Source: Romboutsia ilealis
GTDB taxonomy: Bacteria > Bacillota > Clostridia > Peptostreptococcales > Peptostreptococcaceae
Assembly: GCF_900015215.1 (NCBI RefSeq)
Contig: NZ_LN555523.1
Span: forward strand, 2,050,381-2,114,380
Direction of reading: 5' to 3'
Length of the DNA stretch: 64,000 bases
Made by a program: the position numbers and the translations under genes. Below the pieces are notes generated by a model that was not told the DNA's origin, did not search any database, and saw nothing but the letters and a program-made list of their open reading frames with translations. Positions 1-8,942 of the stretch are shown here, piece after piece (within the stretch, counting starts at the first letter, position 1; every line of letters begins with the position of its first letter).

Positions 1-99
1 ATTAGGATCTTCATTTCTTAGTGCTTCTATTATAGATTTGAGTATGGCTTCATCGCCTATATTATAAAAACCATAATACCCCGAAATTAATACTTTCAT
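1..99 (-). CDS. csaB: CsaB, polysaccharide pyruvyl transferase (5' part only)
   Basis: Only the first 33 codons are in the window; the gene runs off the left edge. The N-terminus reads MKVLISGYYGFYNIGDEAIL, the glycine-rich opening typical of CsaB-type pyruvyl transferases. An RBS (TGGAGG) lies just upstream of the ATG at 99. CsaB adds a pyruvyl ketal to the secondary cell-wall polysaccharide, and SLH domains bind that pyruvylated polymer. The five SLH proteins that follow fit this role well. It is read in the same direction as the sugar transferase at 174-830, with an inverted repeat between them. The match rests on 33 residues plus context, so the assignment is good but not complete. Confidence 0.8.
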   Translation of the reverse strand, partial: MKVLISGYYGFYNIGDEAILKSIIEALRNEDPN

Positions 100-129
100 A
101 TAATCCTCCACTTTTTATCTCTATAACAT

Positions 130-166
130 AGTATAACCTATTGTTCATAAAACAATAGGTTATACT
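130..166 (-). terminator. Perfect 16-bp hairpin between the sugar transferase and csaB
   Basis: AGTATAACCTATTGTT and its exact reverse complement are separated by a 5-nt loop. It lies 8 nt past the stop codon of the sugar transferase. The U-tract on the minus strand is weak, so it may only attenuate read-through into csaB. Confidence 0.55.
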
Positions 167-173
167 AAAATTT

Positions 174-830
174 CTAATCTTTTATATCTGATCTTTTTAA
201 AACCTTTAAGGCCGTCATTACTATAATATATAAATCCATTATAAAGCTCTTATTCACTAAATATTCATAATCATATTTAACTTTTTCTTCATTCCCTATA
301 TTATCTCGTCCATTAATTTGAGCCCATCCTGTAATCCCTGGTAATATTTTATCTATATTATATGATTGTCTTAATTCAATTAGGTCAACTTCTTCTAATA
401 TAACTGGTCGCGGACCAACTATGCTCATATCTCCCTTTAATATATTAAAAAGTTGCGGTATCTCATCTATACTAGTTTTTCTTATTATTTTACCTATTTT
501 AGTTATATATACATGTGAATTAGTAAAATCATTTGTAGCTATATTTGGAGTTTCTATTTTCATACTTCTAAATTTATATATATAAAAAGGCTTACTATTC
601 TTTCCGGCCCTTAATTGCTTAAAAATTATTGGACCCTTTGATTCTAATTTTATAAGTATTGATACTATTATAAATATTGGAGATAATACAATTATCCCTA
701 ATATAGAACAGACAATATCAAAAAACCTTTTTATAAACTTGTATATAAAATTTATTTCTTTATATGATTTTACATCTGATGCTTTAGCTACACTTGCATC
801 TTTATTATATATAAGCTTATTATCCACCAT
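174..830 (-). CDS. Bacterial sugar transferase (undecaprenyl-phosphate sugar phosphotransferase)
   Basis: This 218-aa protein belongs to the bacterial sugar transferase family (PF02397, WcaJ/PglC-like). Such enzymes move a sugar-1-phosphate onto undecaprenyl phosphate at the inner membrane face and so start synthesis of a surface polysaccharide. One hydrophobic segment lies near residues 37-60, as expected for a short monotopic member. The family motifs are visible: KFRSM (about 87-91), the KTSIDEIPQLFNILKGDMS block and VGPRP (about 138-142), then PGITGWAQ. An RBS (AGGAGG) precedes the ATG. Its place beside csaB and the SLH genes suggests it starts the cell-wall polymer used to anchor SLH proteins, but the sugar cannot be read from sequence. 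Confidence 0.9.
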   Translation of the reverse strand: MVDNKLIYNKDASVAKASDVKSYKEINFIYKFIKRFFDIVCSILGIIVLSPIFIIVSILIKLESKGPIIFKQLRAGKNSKPFYIYKFRSMKIETPNIATNDFTNSHVYITKIGKIIRKTSIDEIPQLFNILKGDMSIVGPRPVILEEVDLIELRQSYNIDKILPGITGWAQINGRDNIGNEEKVKYDYEYLVNKSFIMDLYIIVMTALKVLKRSDIKD

Positions 831-1007
831 ATACCTCCTAACTTTTATAATATATTTTTAACCTTTTTCTTTGTTTTATATTTTTTACAATAATATATAT
901 ATATATATTAAGATATTTATTGATATTTTTCTATTAAATGTTAGTTTATGCTATTATAATTATAATTTTATCATTTTTCGCCTTAATTGTATATAATTTT
1001 AATAAAT

Positions 1008-1058
1008 AAATGAAAAAGTATAGCTAAATTTTTCAAATTTAGCTATACTTTTTCATTT
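1008..1058 (-). terminator. Rho-independent terminator of the SLH L,D-transpeptidase gene
   Basis: Near-perfect palindrome with a stem of more than 20 bp built around AAAAAGTATAGCTAAATTT and its complement. It overlaps the stop codon of the gene at 1057-2688 by two bases and has an A/T-rich tail. Confidence 0.7.
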
Positions 1059-2688
1059 ATTTTACCCGTTGTAAAGTTACTACAGACTCAGCTCTAGTTA
1101 TATTATCTTTCGGTCTAAGATATGTTTCTAATACTCCCATATATTCATTTTCTACAGCTCCTTCTAAAGAACTCGTCGCCCATGAAGATATCATATCATA
1201 ATCTTTATACCAAAATATTTTTTCTAAATTTTCTTGTTTGTTATTCATTATCGAAGTTATAATTACTGCAACTTCTTCTCTTGTTATTTTATCATTTGGT
1301 TTAAACGTATTATCTCCATAACCTTTTATATATCCTGCTTTAACCGCCTTTTGTACTTCTTGATAATACCATGCACTTTTATCTACATCAGTAAATGTAA
1401 TATCTTCAATTTCTATAAAATTAAATTTTCTATTTACTATTTTAATAAACTCTGCTCTTGTTATGCTATCATTCGGTCTAAAAGTATTCGTAGTATCTAT
1501 CCATCCATCTTCCATAGCTTGTTTTATATTTGATTCTGCCCAATGATCTATTATATCACTTTGTTTTTTTATTTCTATGTTTGCTACAGAGTTTAATCTA
1601 CTATCAGTTATTAAGTTTGCTGTAGATTTCGCATTATTTATATCACCATTATATATATATTCAATTACATTTAAAAATAACACACTTTCAGTATATATTT
1701 TATCCAAATATTTAATCCTTGGTGAATTATCTTTATTTTCAAAAACAACTATATCATTATACTCTTTAAGTGCCTTTCCTCTTGTTCCTAGTTCATCACT
1801 ATCATGTGTATTAAGTCTTCTAGTCCAATCTATATCTTGAGCAATATAATCTGCATTTATAGTTATATTATTATAAAATCGTATACTAGCCTGAGCAAAC
1901 TCAACTAATTCTATAATTCTATTAAAATTAGTATTTATTTCTTTAACTTCAGCATTATTCTTTTCACTAGAATTTAGTTTATTATATGCATTTATATAAT
2001 TATATTTAGATGCTAAAATATTTTCTGCGTCACTTATATTCGTTATTATGCTATTTTTATTTAATAAATCTATTCCATTATAACTAGAAAACTTTTTATA
2101 TGCATTTTTCAAGTTTTTTATATTTTGTGACTCGCTACTCTGACTTCCTAAATTTATTCCATATTTGGCAGCAATTTGAACAAATGTTTTATCAGAATAG
2201 TCAATTATAGCATAAGCCCCTACATTAATCTGATCAAATAACCATCTTATCTCACTATTATGCATTCTAATACATCCGCCACTTACATGTTTTCCTATAC
2301 TACTAGCATTATTATTTCCATGTATTGCATAGGTAGTACCGTAAGTAACCCCTACATGAAGACCCAACCACCTATCTCCAAGTGGATTTTTAGGGCTTCC
2401 TCCAGGAATTCCTCCACTATAATATGGTCTATTTTTTATTTTATTTACTATTTTAAACTTCCCTTGTGGTGTTGGTGTTGAGGATTTACCTGTTGCAACA
2501 GAAAACTCTTTAACCAATACTCCATCTTTAAAATACCCTAATTTATTTGCCTTTGAGTTAATTATTAAATACTGTCCTTTAGATAATCGAGTACTTCTAT
2601 CTTGCGCATTTACATTAATCAAATTTGTACACAATACCATTGATATAGCCAATATAACTGATATTATACTATTAACTATACGTTTCAC
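1057..2688 (-). CDS. SLH-anchored L,D-transpeptidase (YkuD domain)
   Basis: 543-aa secreted protein starting at GTG with a good RBS (AGGAGGG) 7 nt upstream. Order: signal peptide (1-28), YkuD L,D-transpeptidase domain (about 36-165), a helical linker of unknown fold (about 185-375), and three SLH repeats (about 381-424, 431-480, 493-541). The catalytic motif is visible as His123 in YAIHG, then His134 and Cys139 in HVSGGCIRMHN. The family makes 3-3 cross-links in peptidoglycan. The SLH triplet should hold it on the pyruvylated wall polymer outside the cell. Each SLH repeat ends in the usual T-R-A/E-E element (ITRAEF, ITREEV, ITRAES). It is the leftmost of five SLH genes in this locus and has its own terminator. 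Confidence 0.9.
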   Translation of the reverse strand: MKRIVNSIISVILAISMVLCTNLINVNAQDRSTRLSKGQYLIINSKANKLGYFKDGVLVKEFSVATGKSSTPTPQGKFKIVNKIKNRPYYSGGIPGGSPKNPLGDRWLGLHVGVTYGTTYAIHGNNNASSIGKHVSGGCIRMHNSEIRWLFDQINVGAYAIIDYSDKTFVQIAAKYGINLGSQSSESQNIKNLKNAYKKFSSYNGIDLLNKNSIITNISDAENILASKYNYINAYNKLNSSEKNNAEVKEINTNFNRIIELVEFAQASIRFYNNITINADYIAQDIDWTRRLNTHDSDELGTRGKALKEYNDIVVFENKDNSPRIKYLDKIYTESVLFLNVIEYIYNGDINNAKSTANLITDSRLNSVANIEIKKQSDIIDHWAESNIKQAMEDGWIDTTNTFRPNDSITRAEFIKIVNRKFNFIEIEDITFTDVDKSAWYYQEVQKAVKAGYIKGYGDNTFKPNDKITREEVAVIITSIMNNKQENLEKIFWYKDYDMISSWATSSLEGAVENEYMGVLETYLRPKDNITRAESVVTLQRVK

Positions 2689-2853
2689 CCTCTATTCCCT
2701 CCTAATTTTTAATAATGTATCTTTCTAGTTAAGTTTATCAGTTTTATATGCAAAATTGTCTAACATCCCTTCATCACTTTATAGTGTTTTTCACCAAATT
2801 TCCAATCACAAATCTATTATCTTTCTTAATTCCTCAATATATTATCAATATTC

Positions 2854-3045
2854 TTATATCCTAGATGAAATAACTATCATTTCTACTCTTGATAAATCTT
2901 CTTGTTGCACTAGCATCCACTCAGTTGTACCTATTATATATCTTTATTCAACAATAGCTTCAAACTCGTCTATCTCCCAATGAGCTATATTTAAGTACTC
3001 TGAATATCTTATTATTTTATCGTAATTTTTATCTATTAATTAATC
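2854..3045 (-). pseudogene. Decayed third SLH repeat of a lost SLH gene
   Basis: The 423-bp stretch 2689-3111 has no intact gene. On the minus strand, 3033-2854 translates as DKNYDKIIRYSEYLNIAHWE, IDEFEAIVE, stop, RYIIGTTEWMLV, QQEDLSRVEMIVISSRI, stop. This lines up along its length with the third SLH repeat of the GHL10 protein (DTNHDKIVKFPDYNQVANWA, NEFEAVIERGYIKG, MTRAEAIVMLGRI). A TAA replaces the codon between the glutamate and the RYI segment, another in-frame stop lies just upstream, and TRAE has become SRVE. It is the 3' end of an SLH gene whose remainder is gone. The rest of 2689-3111 shows only A/T-rich sequence and the terminator at 3062-3094. Confidence 0.8.
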
Positions 3046-3061
3046 GTTAACATTAATAATA

Positions 3062-3094
3062 AAAAACTCATAAGATTTAATCTTATGAGTTTTT
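3062..3094 (-). terminator. Rho-independent terminator of the SLH glucosaminidase gene
   Basis: Stem AAAAACTCATAAGA, 5-nt loop, TCTTATGAGTTTTT, then a T-rich tail on the minus strand; 18 nt past the stop codon at 3112. Confidence 0.85.
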
Positions 3095-3111
3095 GCCTTA
3101 TGTATATTAAA

Positions 3112-5304
3112 TTACAACATCTTTGCTCTAGATAAAATAGTTACAGCTTCTGCTCTTTTTATATTATCACTTGGTTTAAAAGTATTATCCTCAGCATATC
3201 CATTCATATATCCAGCTTTTAAAACCCCTTCTACATACGGTTTAGCCCAATCTAACACCGAGTTTCCATCATTAAAAGTTGATAAATAAGTAAAGTTATA
3301 ATCAATTTTATTAGTTATATATCCTATAATCTTAGCTGCCTCTTGTCTAGTTATTGGATCATATGGCGCAAATATGCCATTCCCTCTTCCATTTATATAT
3401 CCCGCATTAGTAGCTATTCTAACCTCATCATAGAACCAGTCTCCCGGATTTACATCACTGAAACTTTCTTCACCGATTTGAGTGATATTAAATGCTCTAT
3501 TAACAATTTTTATAAATTCTGCTCTAGTTATAAAATTTTCTGGCTTAAAAATGTTAGTAGTATCTACCCATCCTTTATTCATTCCATCAATTATATAAGA
3601 CTTTGCCCAATGATTAATAAAATCAGTATTAGGATCTGATTTTTCATTAATTATTTTTATATTATTTTTATTTACAACACCATCTATATCCCATAAATAA
3701 GTTCCATCTCCATTTATATTTGTTTCTGTGATAGAAACTATTCTATCAGGTCTTATATTATAATTATTATCTTTCTCATTTAACACAATAGTTGTGTCTC
3801 CAACTTGTCCTTTGCAAGTATTTTTCGTTCTAGTATTTTGAGGTAATATGCTATATAGTTCTTTATTTAAAGTATTTTTTATACTAGTTTCATTAATGTA
3901 CATACCCAATAAATATCTATTATAGTCTTTAAGCCCAGTGTCTCCACCTAAAAACTTGTCCAATTGATACATACGACTTATAGCCTTTTCACTCCAAAAC
4001 GGATCAGATGCATAACGAACATTTGCTCCTAAACTTTTATTTCCTAATGATGAACTATTATACTTCCAAGATTTAGGATTAAAGTATCCATTTGAAAAAG
4101 AATAATTTGAAACTCTTATTATACATTCTTCTATACTAGAAAATTTGTCTGCACCTTCAACGTATCCATCTTTAGCATTTGTACCAAATACATTAAATTT
4201 AGTTTTAGCTAAATTAGAAGTTCCTCTATCAGATTCATTCATAGCTATACCAATCAATAAAGCTGCATTGGTTCCATATTCATTTTGAGCCTTTATAAAA
4301 TATCTACCTGTATTTCTAAGTAGACTATCACTTGGTGTATATTGCTCAAAATATCTATTTATATCATCTGCTGTATAAGATGTTTTACTTCTTCCTGGTA
4401 AATATTGATAGTAATTATAATAGGGATTATTACTATTTATAGCATTATTATGGTTGTCTAGTTTAGCATCTGATATCAATTTATTTATATCTGTATAAAA
4501 ATAATTTCCATCGTAACTATAATATCTTGTATTTACTTTCATAAAATTTGGTGCAGGACCTAATATTTGATAGGAATACTTTGGTGCTGATGTAATATCT
4601 GAGCTTATAGCATGAACTAATTCATTGTTATTATTTACAGTGTAGTGACTTAAGTTATTTACTTGATTTATTGGAACTGTTATTATATTTAAGCTTCCAT
4701 CATCTTCTTGTTTTTTTATGTATCCAGTATATCCACTTACTTCAATTTTAACTATATCGCCTAAATCTTCTATAATTGGTACATCATCTATATAAGCATG
4801 ATTTATATATGTATGCTCTGGTGAAGTTAAGTTTTTATTTTTATATAAATATGCTGTATATTCTGTTGAATTTGTCGCAGATCCATTTATAATTTTTACT
4901 ATCCTACCTATTCCTTCAGTTGCATAAACTACTAGTCCATCTTCATTTATTACTACAGGTATATCATTTGATTTATTATTTTGTTGTTGTTTACATATTT
5001 CAATGGCATCATTTAAATTCTCTGATTTAGATATATATGAATATGTTCCATCACAATGTGCATAAGCTATTTCATACTTACTATCTGTTTTTTTCTTTAA
5101 ATAATCTAGATTCATTGAATTTTGTATATCTGATTTGACTTCTTCTGGTAGATCTTCATTTATTATAACTGTTTTAGGTTGTGTTTTTTTGTATGTTTCA
5201 TATTTTGTATTATTTATACCTTGTGCATTTGATATTATTGATGTGCATAATAGTAAGCCTACTGCTATACTATAAGCACTTAATTTTTTTATACTCTTCC
5301 TCAT
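3112..5304 (-). CDS. SLH-anchored glucosaminidase (GH73-like autolysin)
   Basis: 730-aa secreted protein. Order: signal peptide (1-27), an N-terminal region with an SH3-like stretch near 130-200 (GYTGYIKK), a glucosaminidase domain (about 315-455) and three SLH repeats (about 563-606, 615-665, 675-728). The enzyme domain shows ALLIGIAMNESDRGTSNLAK, where Glu357 is the expected catalytic acid, followed by FNVFG and the YASDPFWSEK block typical of LytG/FlgJ-type members. The family cleaves N-acetylglucosaminyl-beta-1,4-N-acetylmuramic acid bonds in peptidoglycan. The SLH triplet should keep it at the cell surface for wall turnover or daughter-cell separation. A G-rich RBS (GGGGG) precedes the ATG. 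It has its own terminator and an upstream region disturbed by an IS element. Confidence 0.88.
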   Translation of the reverse strand: MRKSIKKLSAYSIAVGLLLCTSIISNAQGINNTKYETYKKTQPKTVIINEDLPEEVKSDIQNSMNLDYLKKKTDSKYEIAYAHCDGTYSYISKSENLNDAIEICKQQQNNKSNDIPVVINEDGLVVYATEGIGRIVKIINGSATNSTEYTAYLYKNKNLTSPEHTYINHAYIDDVPIIEDLGDIVKIEVSGYTGYIKKQEDDGSLNIITVPINQVNNLSHYTVNNNNELVHAISSDITSAPKYSYQILGPAPNFMKVNTRYYSYDGNYFYTDINKLISDAKLDNHNNAINSNNPYYNYYQYLPGRSKTSYTADDINRYFEQYTPSDSLLRNTGRYFIKAQNEYGTNAALLIGIAMNESDRGTSNLAKTKFNVFGTNAKDGYVEGADKFSSIEECIIRVSNYSFSNGYFNPKSWKYNSSSLGNKSLGANVRYASDPFWSEKAISRMYQLDKFLGGDTGLKDYNRYLLGMYINETSIKNTLNKELYSILPQNTRTKNTCKGQVGDTTIVLNEKDNNYNIRPDRIVSITETNINGDGTYLWDIDGVVNKNNIKIINEKSDPNTDFINHWAKSYIIDGMNKGWVDTTNIFKPENFITRAEFIKIVNRAFNITQIGEESFSDVNPGDWFYDEVRIATNAGYINGRGNGIFAPYDPITRQEAAKIIGYITNKIDYNFTYLSTFNDGNSVLDWAKPYVEGVLKAGYMNGYAEDNTFKPSDNIKRAEAVTILSRAKML

Positions 5305-5638
5305 ATTCAGCCCCCTATATGATATTATTTGTATAATTTTATTATATCATAAATAACATAAGGTATTATTGCAAATTAAATATGTATAAATAGTCATTTT
5401 AAATTTATTTAGCTAAATTATTAATTTTCAGTAAATAAATTATTTAATATAACATTTATTTCAAATTCTATAAAATTTTCTATTGCTATAATTAATGTAT
5501 TTATAACCTAAAATTTAAAATATAAAAATTTTATCAATTCATATAACTAATATCATTAGTTACATTTCTATATCTGTTGATACTAATTAATTCATAATCC
5601 ATAAACAAATTTTAGTATATCATAATCTCATTATAAGT
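5305..5638. other. A/T-rich upstream region of the glucosaminidase gene
   Basis: About 330 bp with no credible reading frame. It holds one perfect 8-bp inverted repeat (TAACTAAT/ATTAGTTA, 5544-5562). It probably contains the promoter of the gene at 3112-5304, but no single -35/-10 pair stands out. Confidence 0.5.
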
Positions 5639-5639
5639 A

Positions 5640-5652
5640 AAAAAGTGTGAAA
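5640..5652 (-). terminator. Distal arm of a terminator split by the IS element
   Basis: AAAAAGTGTGAAA here is the exact reverse complement of 7120-7132. Rejoined without the IS, the two arms form a 13-bp hairpin with a loop of about 8-9 nt, followed on the minus strand by a run of six T. That would be a normal terminator for the SLH gene at 7223-8539. Confidence 0.6.
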
Positions 5653-5657
5653 TAAAA

Positions 5658-7107
5658 TGGATCCTATATAGTGGACACTAGAAAAAGAGTGTCTATCTAT
5701 ATAGGATTTTTTGTATAAAATATTAAACAAGGAGTGATTATAATATGAGTAAAAAGACATTTACAGATTTAGAAATGCTAGATTTATCTAAAAATAAATA
5801 TGTAAAAAATGTAACCTCGAAAGGTATAACTTATACTAATGAATTTAAGTTACAGTTTATTGCTGAATATGAGAACGGAAAAACTTCAAGAAAAATTTTT
5901 GAAGATGCGGGATTTGATGTTGATGTAATTGGAATTAAACGCATAGAGTCTGCTAGTTTAAGATGGAGAGCAGCATATAAAGATAAAGGGGTTTTAGGTT
6001 TAGAAGATACTAGAACATTAAATTCAGGAAGAACACTTAATAGAGATTTAACTGTTGAAGAAATTCTTGCTAAGAAAGATGCTGAAATAGCGTACCTTAA
6101 AGCGGAGCTTGAATTAATAAAAAAGCTCGAGCTGCAAGAAAGGCAGGTGATAAGTAAAAAAATACCGTCATCTATAATATTTAATTTAATACAAAATTTG
6201 ATTAAAAATTTCAATCTTAAGAATATGACGAGACATTTATGCAAAATTGCTAATGTCTCTGCTTCTGGTTACTATAAATTTCTAAGTAATTTTAGAGCTC
6301 GAAGAATAAAGGAGCATAAAGATCTTAAATCTAAAGAAATTATTTTAAAAGCATTTAACTATCGTGGATACAAGAAAGGTTCTAGGTCTATAAAAATGAT
6401 ATTAGAAAATAAATTTCATATCATAATGAATAGGAAGAAAATCCAAAGAATTATGCGAAAATATAACATTACTTGTCCTATACGTAAAGCTAATCCATAT
6501 AAACGTATCGCTAAAGCTACAAAGGAACACAGAGTAGTTCCTAATAGGCTAAATAGAGAATTTAAACAAAATACACCTGGTAAGGTAATGTTAACTGATA
6601 TTACATATATGCCGTACGGCAATAATAAAATAGCATACTTATCTACGATAAAAGATTCTTCAACAAATGAAATATTAGCATATAATCTTTCTAATAGCTT
6701 AGCTATAGATATTGTAACTGAAACTATAAATAAATTAGTTAAATTAAAATCATTTAAACTACATAAAGATGCATTTATCCACTCTGACCAAGGTTCTCAT
6801 TACACAAGCCCAATTTTTCAAAAATTACTTAAGAAAAATAAATTAGGTCAATCTATGTCTCGTAGAGGCAATTGTTGGGATAATGCTCCACAAGAATCGT
6901 TCTTTGGACATATGAAAGATGAAATTGATTACAAAAGTTGTAGAACAATAGAAGAACTTAAAATATTGATAGATGATTATATGGATTATTATAATAATGA
7001 CCGTTGTCAGTGGAATTTAAAAAAGCTGACTCCTGTACAATACAGAAATCAGCTTTTAGCAACTTCTTAATAACCCTTTTTTTCTAGTGTCCTTGACAAA
7101 GGGTCCA
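5658..7107 (+). mobile_element. IS3-family insertion sequence, apparently intact
   Basis: About 1450 bp with imperfect terminal inverted repeats of 29 bp: the left end starts TGGATCC and contains GGACACTAGAAAAA (5658-5686), and the right end is its near complement (7079-7107, ending GGGTCCA). Ends of TG...CA type fit the IS3 family. It carries one full-length transposase gene. No clear target-site duplication is visible; flanking bases are AAAA on the left and TTTT on the right, so the true ends may lie a few bases further out. It sits between the two arms of a hairpin (5640-5652 and 7120-7132). Confidence 0.85.
5745..7070 (+). CDS. IS3-family transposase, single reading frame
   Basis: 441 aa. 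The N-terminal third is a helix-turn-helix region followed by a coiled-coil stretch (about 110-130, KKDAEIAYLKAELELIKKLE), equivalent to OrfA. The C-terminal part is an integrase-type catalytic core equivalent to OrfB: first Asp in MLTDITYMPYG, second in HSDQGSHYTS, and the Glu in APQESFFGHMKDE, completing the DDE triad. Most IS3 elements make the fused protein by frameshifting between orfA and orfB; here the reading frame is already continuous. RBS AAGGAG precedes the ATG. All catalytic residues are present and there is no internal stop, so it may be active. It is one of the few plus-strand genes in this half of the window. Confidence 0.93.
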   Translation: MSKKTFTDLEMLDLSKNKYVKNVTSKGITYTNEFKLQFIAEYENGKTSRKIFEDAGFDVDVIGIKRIESASLRWRAAYKDKGVLGLEDTRTLNSGRTLNRDLTVEEILAKKDAEIAYLKAELELIKKLELQERQVISKKIPSSIIFNLIQNLIKNFNLKNMTRHLCKIANVSASGYYKFLSNFRARRIKEHKDLKSKEIILKAFNYRGYKKGSRSIKMILENKFHIIMNRKKIQRIMRKYNITCPIRKANPYKRIAKATKEHRVVPNRLNREFKQNTPGKVMLTDITYMPYGNNKIAYLSTIKDSSTNEILAYNLSNSLAIDIVTETINKLVKLKSFKLHKDAFIHSDQGSHYTSPIFQKLLKKNKLGQSMSRRGNCWDNAPQESFFGHMKDEIDYKSCRTIEELKILIDDYMDYYNNDRCQWNLKKLTPVQYRNQLLATS

Positions 7108-7119
7108 TTTTAAAATATC

Positions 7120-7132
7120 TTTCACACTTTTT
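7120..7132 (-). terminator. Proximal arm of the IS-split terminator of the putative S-layer gene
   Basis: TTTCACACTTTTT on the plus strand, reverse complement of 5640-5652. It lies about 90 nt past the stop codon at 7223. With the IS in place this arm can no longer fold with its partner locally. Confidence 0.6.
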
Positions 7133-7222
7133 ATTAGCACATATTAAATAATGTTCTTATTACTAAAATTAAATTATATCAATGAATAATCACTTATCAA
7201 ATATATACCATTTCTATTATAT

Positions 7223-8539
7223 TTATTTTGAAACTCTAGTTATCATTGTTAAAGCTTCTGCTCTAGACATATTATTAACTGGTCTATATTCAAACTTTCC
7301 ACCTGATACAGCGTATCCTTTTGCAAATCCTTTGTTTCTTAAATGTTCAACTGATTCATCAGCCCATATAGCTATTTCAGAATCATCTACAAAGTTAGTT
7401 TTTGTATCCTTATGAACTCTATTTCCATTTACATCAGTAGTAACTTCTTCTACACTTACACCGTTATTTTCTAATGTAGCTAAAACTACAGCAACTTCTT
7501 GTCTGCTTATTTTATCTTCCGGTCTAAATGTTCCGTTTCCGTCACCTTTCATTAATCCAGTTTCATATATAGCTGCTACATATCCTGCATACCACTCTGT
7601 AACTGAAACATCTGTAAATTTATCAAACTTTTCTTTGTTATCTTGATTGTATTTTATTGGTTCTATGTTATTTGCTTCACATACCATTTTTGCAAATTGA
7701 GCTCTTGTTATTTCTTGTTCTGGATTGAATTTAGCTGTATTATCAACTATACCTGCTATCATTGAATCTACTATAGTATCTTCAGCCCAGTGTCCTACGA
7801 AGTCATTATTAGCATCAACAAGTTTAACTAACTTTTCATCAACATTTCCTAGTATATCTATTCTAGCTACTTTAGTTTCTCCAGTAGCATCTTGACCTAT
7901 CTTACCAGCGTATATAGTATATCCATCTGCGTAAGTATCACCAGTTTGTATTACTTCTCTTATAGCTGTTATTTTAGAACTTGATTTCTTTAATTGATAT
8001 ATAACTCTACTTAATTCAGCATATGCATCTGTATCTTTTTCTTTGTTAACTTCTTTAGTTTCTGGATTATATACAAAAACTTTATTATTTTTTCCTATGA
8101 AATCAAATATTATTTTATTTTCAGTATCCCATGGTAATTCTTTACCAAAATCTTGATCTGTATCTCCCACTAATTTTACTTTTTTATAGAACGTGAATTT
8201 ATGTTCTACTGTATTATTAACGTCATCTTTTGATGTTAATGTAACATATACATAAGAATATCTTTGACCAATTTCTCCTTTTATTTCTTCTCTTTGTGTT
8301 ACGTCGTAAATTTTATTTCCATTTGAATCTACTTCATTTACTAATTTTTCTATAGCTGCTTTTGTAACTTCTAAATCTTTTTCAGCCTGTACTCTTACTT
8401 TATCATCTGTAGATGTTAAGTTATCTAAGTTAAAATTATCTACTACAGTTCCTATTATTTCATCTGCAAATACAGGAGCAACTGCACCTAAAGTTGAAAC
8501 TGCAGCCATAGCCATTGCTATATTTTTTTTGTTTTTCAT
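7223..8539 (-). CDS. SLH-domain protein without an enzyme domain; candidate S-layer protein
   Basis: 438 aa with a clear signal peptide (about 1-25, ending APVFA). Residues 26-248 match no enzyme family I recognise. Three SLH repeats follow (about 249-291, 308-357, 384-437; TRAQF, SRQEV, SRAEA). RBS GGAGGG lies ideally before the ATG. It lies immediately downstream of secA2, as S-layer and cell-wall protein genes do in C. difficile, and has a long upstream leader. These points make it the best candidate in the window for a structural S-layer protein, though abundance cannot be seen from sequence. The second and third SLH repeats are separated by a longer loop (about 358-383) than in the sister proteins. 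Its terminator appears to be broken by the IS element. Confidence 0.85.
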   Translation of the reverse strand: MKNKKNIAMAMAAVSTLGAVAPVFADEIIGTVVDNFNLDNLTSTDDKVRVQAEKDLEVTKAAIEKLVNEVDSNGNKIYDVTQREEIKGEIGQRYSYVYVTLTSKDDVNNTVEHKFTFYKKVKLVGDTDQDFGKELPWDTENKIIFDFIGKNNKVFVYNPETKEVNKEKDTDAYAELSRVIYQLKKSSSKITAIREVIQTGDTYADGYTIYAGKIGQDATGETKVARIDILGNVDEKLVKLVDANNDFVGHWAEDTIVDSMIAGIVDNTAKFNPEQEITRAQFAKMVCEANNIEPIKYNQDNKEKFDKFTDVSVTEWYAGYVAAIYETGLMKGDGNGTFRPEDKISRQEVAVVLATLENNGVSVEEVTTDVNGNRVHKDTKTNFVDDSEIAIWADESVEHLRNKGFAKGYAVSGGKFEYRPVNNMSRAEALTMITRVSK

Positions 8540-8907
8540 TGTTTTATTCCCTCCAAATTATGTATTTATTCTCTCTATATATGAACTTTTATTTTATTCG
8601 TATTGCGTATCCCTCGTTAATTATCTTAATATATTCCCTATCCATTTTCAATAATAATATACATTGTTTAACTATATTTCGTTCGTCGTATTTTTACATT
8701 TTTTGTATATTTTTTTCTTTTTTTTACGAATTTTTCCTTGTTATTATTTTTTCGACATTTTTCATTCCTTGTCATTTGTAATAAAATATTGTTTATAATT
8801 TTATAATTATTTTATTTTTTTAACCTCAAAGGGTTTATTTTTTTATATTTTTGAGATATAATTAAATTACGTTAGAAAGAATATATCTCTCTAGCGTATT
8901 CCTCAAT
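8540..8907. other. Long A/T-rich leader between secA2 and the SLH gene
   Basis: No gene. It should hold the promoter of the SLH gene at 7223-8539. An imperfect inverted repeat ACGTTAGAAAGA/TCTCTCTAGCGT lies at 8869-8897, close to the secA2 terminator; its role is unknown. Confidence 0.5.
8623..8651 (-). promoter_or_regulatory. Possible sigma-A promoter of the putative S-layer gene
   Basis: On the minus strand TTGAAA (8651-8646), 17 nt, TAAGAT (8628-8623), leaving a leader of about 80 nt before the ATG at 8539. Spacing is ideal but the -10 box is imperfect, and A/T-rich DNA gives such matches by chance. Confidence 0.3.
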
Positions 8908-8940
8908 AAAAAGGACTATGGTTTACCATAGTCCTTTTTT
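8908..8940 (-). terminator. Rho-independent terminator of secA2
   Basis: GGACTATGG, short loop, CCATAGTCC, flanked by A and T runs, directly after the secA2 stop codon. It separates secA2 from the SLH gene downstream. Confidence 0.9.
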
Positions 8941-8942
8941 AT

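Noticed and set aside
1234-1533. Plus-strand frames opposite the SLH genes (also 3343-3639, 11537-11731, 13278-13595)
   Set aside because: They recur at the same place opposite SLH repeats because of the shared repeat codons; they are shadows.
2756-2983. 75-codon plus-strand frame
   Set aside because: It is the opposite strand of the SLH fossil, with no RBS and unlikely composition.
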